Source of the DNA: Thuidium tamariscinum
Taxonomy: Eukaryota; Streptophyta; Bryopsida; Hypnales; Thuidiaceae
NCBI GenBank assembly: GCA_947034885.2
Contig: OZ019759.1
Location: 10,294,501-10,358,500 of the forward strand
Direction: 5' to 3'
Length of the DNA stretch: 64,000 nucleotides
Shown here: in pieces, positions 59,645 to 64,000 of the stretch
How positions within the stretch are numbered: the stretch's first letter is position 1
Layout of the letters: every line of letters begins with the position of its first letter
Notes under the pieces: model-generated
What the model was told of the DNA's origin: nothing
The model's database searches: none
Seen by the model: only the letters and a program-made list of their open reading frames with translations
Translations under genes and position numbers: made by a program

Positions 59645-59885
59645 TAACTATTTCGGCGCCGGCACTTCCAAAATTTGAAAATTCCACTGCCCGAGGCAAC
59701 TGGACAAGACAGCGCCGGCACTTCCAGAATTCGAAAATTCCACTGCCCGAGGCAACTTGATGAGACAGAGTAGGCATTTCCAGAAATTAAAAAATGCACT
59801 ACCCGAGGCAACTTGACGAGACAGCGCCGGCGCTTCCAAAATTCGAAAATTGCATTGCCCGAGGTTACTTGACGAGACCGCGTAG
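59645..59885. repeat. Four tandem 56-bp repeats between divergent genes (copy 3)
   Basis: CCGAGG marks units at 59,691, 59,747, 59,803 and 59,859. This is the reverse complement of the 57-bp array at 10,131-10,360, with the same number of copies. It lies between gene 1 (start 59,373) and the transposase (start 60,348). Confidence 0.8.
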
Positions 59886-60347
59886 CCAATGTCAGTCAAA
59901 GTACAGATTTGTGTATGCTATGAAATCTGTTGAAGCCGTTCCAAAGAAGTCGACATTGTAATAATTATATACTACCCCACAAATCTACTGACAACATATC
60001 TAAGATTGGAAACTTCTATAAGTTTTAAAATTAATCATTTATTGAGACTCTAATTAGTAACCCAACACTCGAAAACCGTCAGAATGGTAATTTGGGACTC
60101 TACTGTATATTTCGTATTAGCTAATGATAATGTGACGGTTATTTTTGAAATGATTGCTTAGCTCCAGAGCCCCTCTACTGTACACACTATCAATGCTAAA
60201 TTATAATCCATATTGTCGTTGCCACTTTCATTTACAAGTAATGAATGCACCCTTGAGAACCCTATATGAATCCACATGTTTTGTTTTTTACTAAGCCCTC
60301 AATTCATTTGTACCTACATTTCTATCTTATAGTTGATTGTGAACAAC

Positions 60348-63300
60348 ATGGCCAGCATTCGTGTAGATGGTCATGAAGTTCCTTTAGTGTTTCCTTTAGA
60401 CCTAGAAGGTCATGCTACTGTATTTAGCCACTTGCTTCATGTTCGATTCAAGTTTATAGAGTCTTCTATCTATGTTGAAGAAGAGCGCCATTCTGAGTCT
60501 GGTGAATTACTTCAGTCAATCCCGCTTCTAAAATGTCTCTCTAATGAAGGGCACTATTGGTCTCTAGGTCTCGGAAACTATAGGGCTTATGGTCTCCCAT
60601 TATCTATGTTAGATTTGTCCACTGAGATAGCAAGTCGCCAATCTGATAATTCTACGGTGAATAGACCTTCAGTGAACGGACCTCAAAATGCTAATCCTAC
60701 TACTCCTATAGGATGCTTTCCAGCATTTGTACAGAATGAATTGTCTGTTGAAGGAAAGGTGGAGTTGTTAGGTACTGTTGTAGAGCTGTCCAGTGAGTCT
60801 GAAGGCCAGTCCCCTTCCTTGACTCTAGAGATGGACCCTTTTTTGGTCAAAAAAGAGTCCAATGATATGAAACTTACGAACTCTGTACAGAACACCTCCA
60901 CTAGTATTTCTAAGCAACATACCTTCTCACATGAAGTTTGTCATCCTATTGTGAGCAATGTAACAAGTATAATGAAATGCTTGAAGGGACTTTCTGGTCT
61001 TCAACGTTCAAGAAATGAATTGTCAGCATTAGATATGAATGCCGTCAAGCACCACCAAGTGGAGTTTCTACCACCCGATTACAACGGAGATGCCATCTTT
61101 GAACTACCGCCGTGTCGGGCCTCTTCATCTTCATCTGCGGCTAAGAACTTGGAGGGAATGGACAAGCGGTACGACGGACATGGTTGGTGCAAGCTAGTGA
61201 CAACGAACATCAACAACTCGGACAATTTGAAGTTCCGTAAGTCCTTCTGCGTTGGCCATCTTATTTGTGAAAACCCTAGCTGCGAGTACTTGTCAAGGAC
61301 TTTTAGGAAGAATGAAACAGAGTGGAGTGGTTCCACAGTATTTCCATTTGCAGTAGGAGTCGTTCCACCCAAAGATTGCAAGCTAGTTTGTAAAGTCTGC
61401 AAAACAGTTCCTACATGTCTCAGTACCTGTGATGCTAGAATTTACTACTGCTATAGTGATAATCCAAATATGACTAGGGCTGCTATTCACCTAGGAAATC
61501 ACTCTCACCCGGTAGCAAAAGGCATGTATAGAGATTCTGCAAAGGAAATTACTGAACTCATAGCAGAGCAAGTTGCTAAAACTCCTTCAGCCACGAACTC
61601 CGCCATAGCCTTATCTGCTAGCAAAGACTTTCTTACGAACCACCTTTTTCACCACGGAGATGGAGAGAAGAAGATATTGAAGGGAGAAGAAATGGAAGAG
61701 GTCATGGATCGCTTTCAGTTTCTAAGTAGTCCTAGTATACGGAATATCATCTCCTCTTTCCGCTCAAACAACCAAGGAGGGGTCATTGACAATATTATGA
61801 CTATGAAGAAGGAATCGAAGTTCGAGTTCATACACGACAGTGTCTTCCCAGGCCAAGGCAAAGAGAAGGTTTATGTATTCAAAATGCTCACTGAAGGGCC
61901 TAGAAGTAGAGTGGACTTGGTAAGGCGCATGCAACCTAAAGGTGATCTATAGAATGCGTGGATGATGTTCGACCACGTGAAGCGCGTGAAGGACTGGACC
62001 ACCATGGCATGCCACGTGTACAACTCTCAGTACAAGAAGGTAATGACTATTGCAGTGTGTGACATGCAATCAGAAGATACAGAGATTCAAGTACAGTTCT
62101 GGAGGTCACTGAATGCTATAATGGAGAAATATGGAGTGGCAAAGCCAAATTTTAAAGGATTTATGGCAGATAGCGCAATGGCCAATTGGAATGCAGTTCG
62201 TATTGTATATGGTAGTGGCTCTGCAGATGACATTATGAAGAATCGTGAGAGAACGTGTTTACTACACTGGAGTAATTCTCTTCAGAAGCACACACAGAAG
62301 CACATAAAAAGCAAGCATTACAACAACACATTGCACTTTGTAAGCAATACAAAGAATCCAAGACTTTGGATGAAGCGGAGGTGCGCTATCTTGCAATTCG
62401 GTCATGGTGGATATCATCTGGAGCTACAACAGAAGACTCACTACATCACTTGGAGCATTGGTTGGCATTTTGGCATTTTCGTTATTTATAGTGGGGAGGC
62501 TTCATGACAATGGTATGTAGATCTTATTTTGGTTAAAAGATTATATTTTGTATTCTAATTTAGTTAGAAATCTAAACCCATTTAAATTGTATAGAGAAAA
62601 TAATTTTTTATTATTTTAAATATTTTTCTAGTTAAAAATTAGCCTACAAATAATTTCAAATTTTAAAAAATAATTTTGAATACAAATTTGAAAGTTTTGT
62701 TAGAGGAAGCAGTGTGGGAAATGAATGAATTATCCATTGGATTCAATGGGTATAAGTATACCTTTTATGAACCTTGTGGTAAAGCATATATAGAGATACA
62801 AATTTTTGGTAAGTTTTAATAATTTAGTATTATTAATGCACTAGAAAGTGATATTGTATTTTGAATCCGTCGGATCCGACGAATTCCTAAACCTCTTTAA
62901 TTTTGAAGAAATATATTGTTCCCTAATACAAATATTGGATGCCGTTGATAAACTAGTTGATGGTACAATGTTTCAAATTTTTTGGGCCAAGTGACAATTT
63001 TGGATATTCCAAATATACCCACCACTATTTGTTTCTTATTTTCAATTGTACTTCTCTAAACTTTAACGCCATACGCAAATTCTAAGAAGTACAGGGAGCA
63101 ATTTCAAATATAATTGGTGTAATAATAGTGAACTCTATTCTTATTCATATCTGCCTATGGTTGGATTTCAGGGGCTTACTTTAGAGGAGATGACAGACAT
63201 GCCTTTTTGTAATCTATCGGAAACGGTCCATAATAAGTGGCTACAAATGTCAGGTAAAAAAGGAAACAATCTATTTGATGCCACTTGTGATGACAGTATT

Positions 63301-64000
63301 CGAGCTTGGATGCAAATGACAAACTATCGAGCATACCTTAAAGGAAATGCATGTGGGTCAAGACCATCAAAGGGAGAATTGAGGTTGAGGGCAGCTAGGC
63401 GTAGTGGGTGCCCAAAAAAAATTGCAGAGGCGTTGAATACATTGCCAGAAGCACATGGAGTGGGAACTCGAGTACCTCATCTAGAAGGAGAAGAAATTTT
63501 TGGAAGCACAAAGAGGAGGCTTGATGTACCTATTGGTGATGCTGGAGATTCACATAGACCTGACAAAGTCAACTTTTCACAACCTCGGGTCCGAACAAGG
63601 TCTACACAAGTTGCAGAACATTCAATCATGAAAGGCATTGGAAATCAAAACAAAGTCAATACCTCCAACTATGTGACGGTAGCATTTGAAAGCGATTGTG
63701 ACACATCCAAGTGGCACATTGCAAGGATCAGCCACAAATCAAATGCAAGATGCTGGGCTCAACAACGGACGTCAAACATCAAGTGTACCTCAAGGATTGC
63801 CAAGGGTGGAAAAGGAACCCCTGCTCCTACTTATCGTGGTAGAAAAGAAGAGTATGGAACTAAGCGCCCGGTGGTCGTGGATTTTTGGTTTTGTTGGGAT
63901 GACATTGAACGATGTGTGAAAGGTACAAAGAGGAAGTGGGTAATTGATAAGCCAGAGCTGCCTGAAGTTTGGCCTATTCTAATGGGGACCAATTTGAATC
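60348..64000 (+). pseudogene. Mutator-like transposase, copy 3 (partial, window edge)
   Basis: Starts at ATG 60,348 (MASIRVDGHEVPLVFP). Exon 1 is 60,348-62,512, the intron is 62,513-63,171, and exon 2 runs from 63,172 with an open frame to the window edge. Exon 1 has the Cys/His finger region and the DDE-like core with FMADSAMANW and CLLHW. Damage: TAG at 61,950-61,952 where copy 1 reads CAA, one extra A in the AAAAA run near 62,307-62,311, and TAG at 62,489-62,491 where copy 1 reads CAG. Exon 2 is undamaged in view, and TGG is kept where copy 1 has TAG. The SWIM finger would lie beyond the edge. The lesions of the two copies fall at different sites, so the parental gene was recently intact. 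Confidence 0.8.
62863..62886. repeat. GTCGGATCCGAC palindrome in transposase intron (copy 3)
   Basis: GAATCCGTCGGATCCGACGAATTC, nearly perfect over 24 bp. It is in the single transposase intron, as in copy 1. Confidence 0.85.

Larger units (their letters stand above)
49543..64000. mobile_element. 17-kb transposon copy 3, inverted, runs off the window
   Basis: Starts with the terminus GGTTGCTAGCAGGCGAGCGG at 49,543. It carries gene 2 (55,137-50,358) and gene 1 (59,373-55,362) on the minus strand, the 56-bp repeat array, and the transposase on the plus strand from 60,348. Its far terminus lies beyond 64,000. It is very similar to copy 1 in exons and introns but lacks the CACTA MITE. It abuts copy 2, so it inserted into or next to it. 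Confidence 0.75.

Noticed and set aside
2320-62491. TAG as a reassigned sense (Gln) codon, given many in-frame TAG at Gln positions
   Set aside because: Gene 1, gene 2 and the transposase all end at TAG, and alignable copies have CAG/CAA at each internal TAG site. Mutation explains the pattern; no code change is needed.
4918-64000. A single giant genomic palindrome with arms 5-22 kb and 50-64 kb
   Set aside because: Similarity stops at the transposon termini and outside flanks differ; two inverted insertions explain it.

Overview
The window is nuclear DNA of a land plant, probably a non-flowering one (moss, lycophyte or fern); this is an inference. The evidence is AT-rich sequence with GT-AG introns, plant-type DNA transposons (Mutator-like, CACTA-like) and decay dominated by new TAG codons, many at CAG/CTG sites, as expected where CHG methylation is common. 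I recognise no rRNA, tRNA, CRISPR array or bacterial-style operon. Almost everything here is transposable-element sequence, and most genes carry stops or frameshifts.

The main object is a roughly 17-kb transposon family present three times. Copy 1 (about 4,918-22,198) is complete. Copy 3 (about 49,543 to beyond 64,000) lies in the opposite orientation. Copy 2 (43,949 to about 49,542) is divergent and cut off by copy 3. The ends share an inverted terminal sequence containing GCTAGC followed by TGTGAGC repeats. Each full copy has two divergent transcription units. One is a Mutator-like transposase with a C-terminal SWIM zinc finger. The other strand carries a small acidic protein (gene 1) and a large protein (gene 2) that combines a ParB-like segment, a Lys/Glu coiled coil and a beta-class DNA N4/N6-methyltransferase-like domain. 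Four copies of a 56-57 bp repeat lie between the divergent starts. Palindromes centred on GTCGGATCCGAC occur six times per full copy, in introns and near the gene 2 terminus, and three of them are the centres of 70-110 bp hairpins.

Between copies 1 and 2 the layout is: retrotransposon-like debris (22.2-23.9 kb); a DDE-type transposase-like gene on the minus strand (about 30.05 to 23.9 kb) split by a gag-like, TCCGGA-rich insertion (25.2-28.9 kb); a 233-bp tandem duplication (30.4-30.8 kb); and a minus-strand cluster from 32 to 42 kb. That cluster has a coiled-coil gene, an FCP1/NIF-like phosphatase gene and a second, different gene with a ParB-like motif. Its introns and flanks hold a different palindrome, TTTAGGTCGANTCGACCTAAA, about eight times.

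The strongest candidate for something undescribed is this recurring pairing: a eukaryotic mobile unit that encodes a ParB-like protein (in one case fused to a methyltransferase-like domain) and carries its own palindromic sequence repeatedly in its introns. This resembles ParB/parS or a self-recognition and self-marking system. Binding and function are inference; the genes, motifs and positions are read from the sequence.
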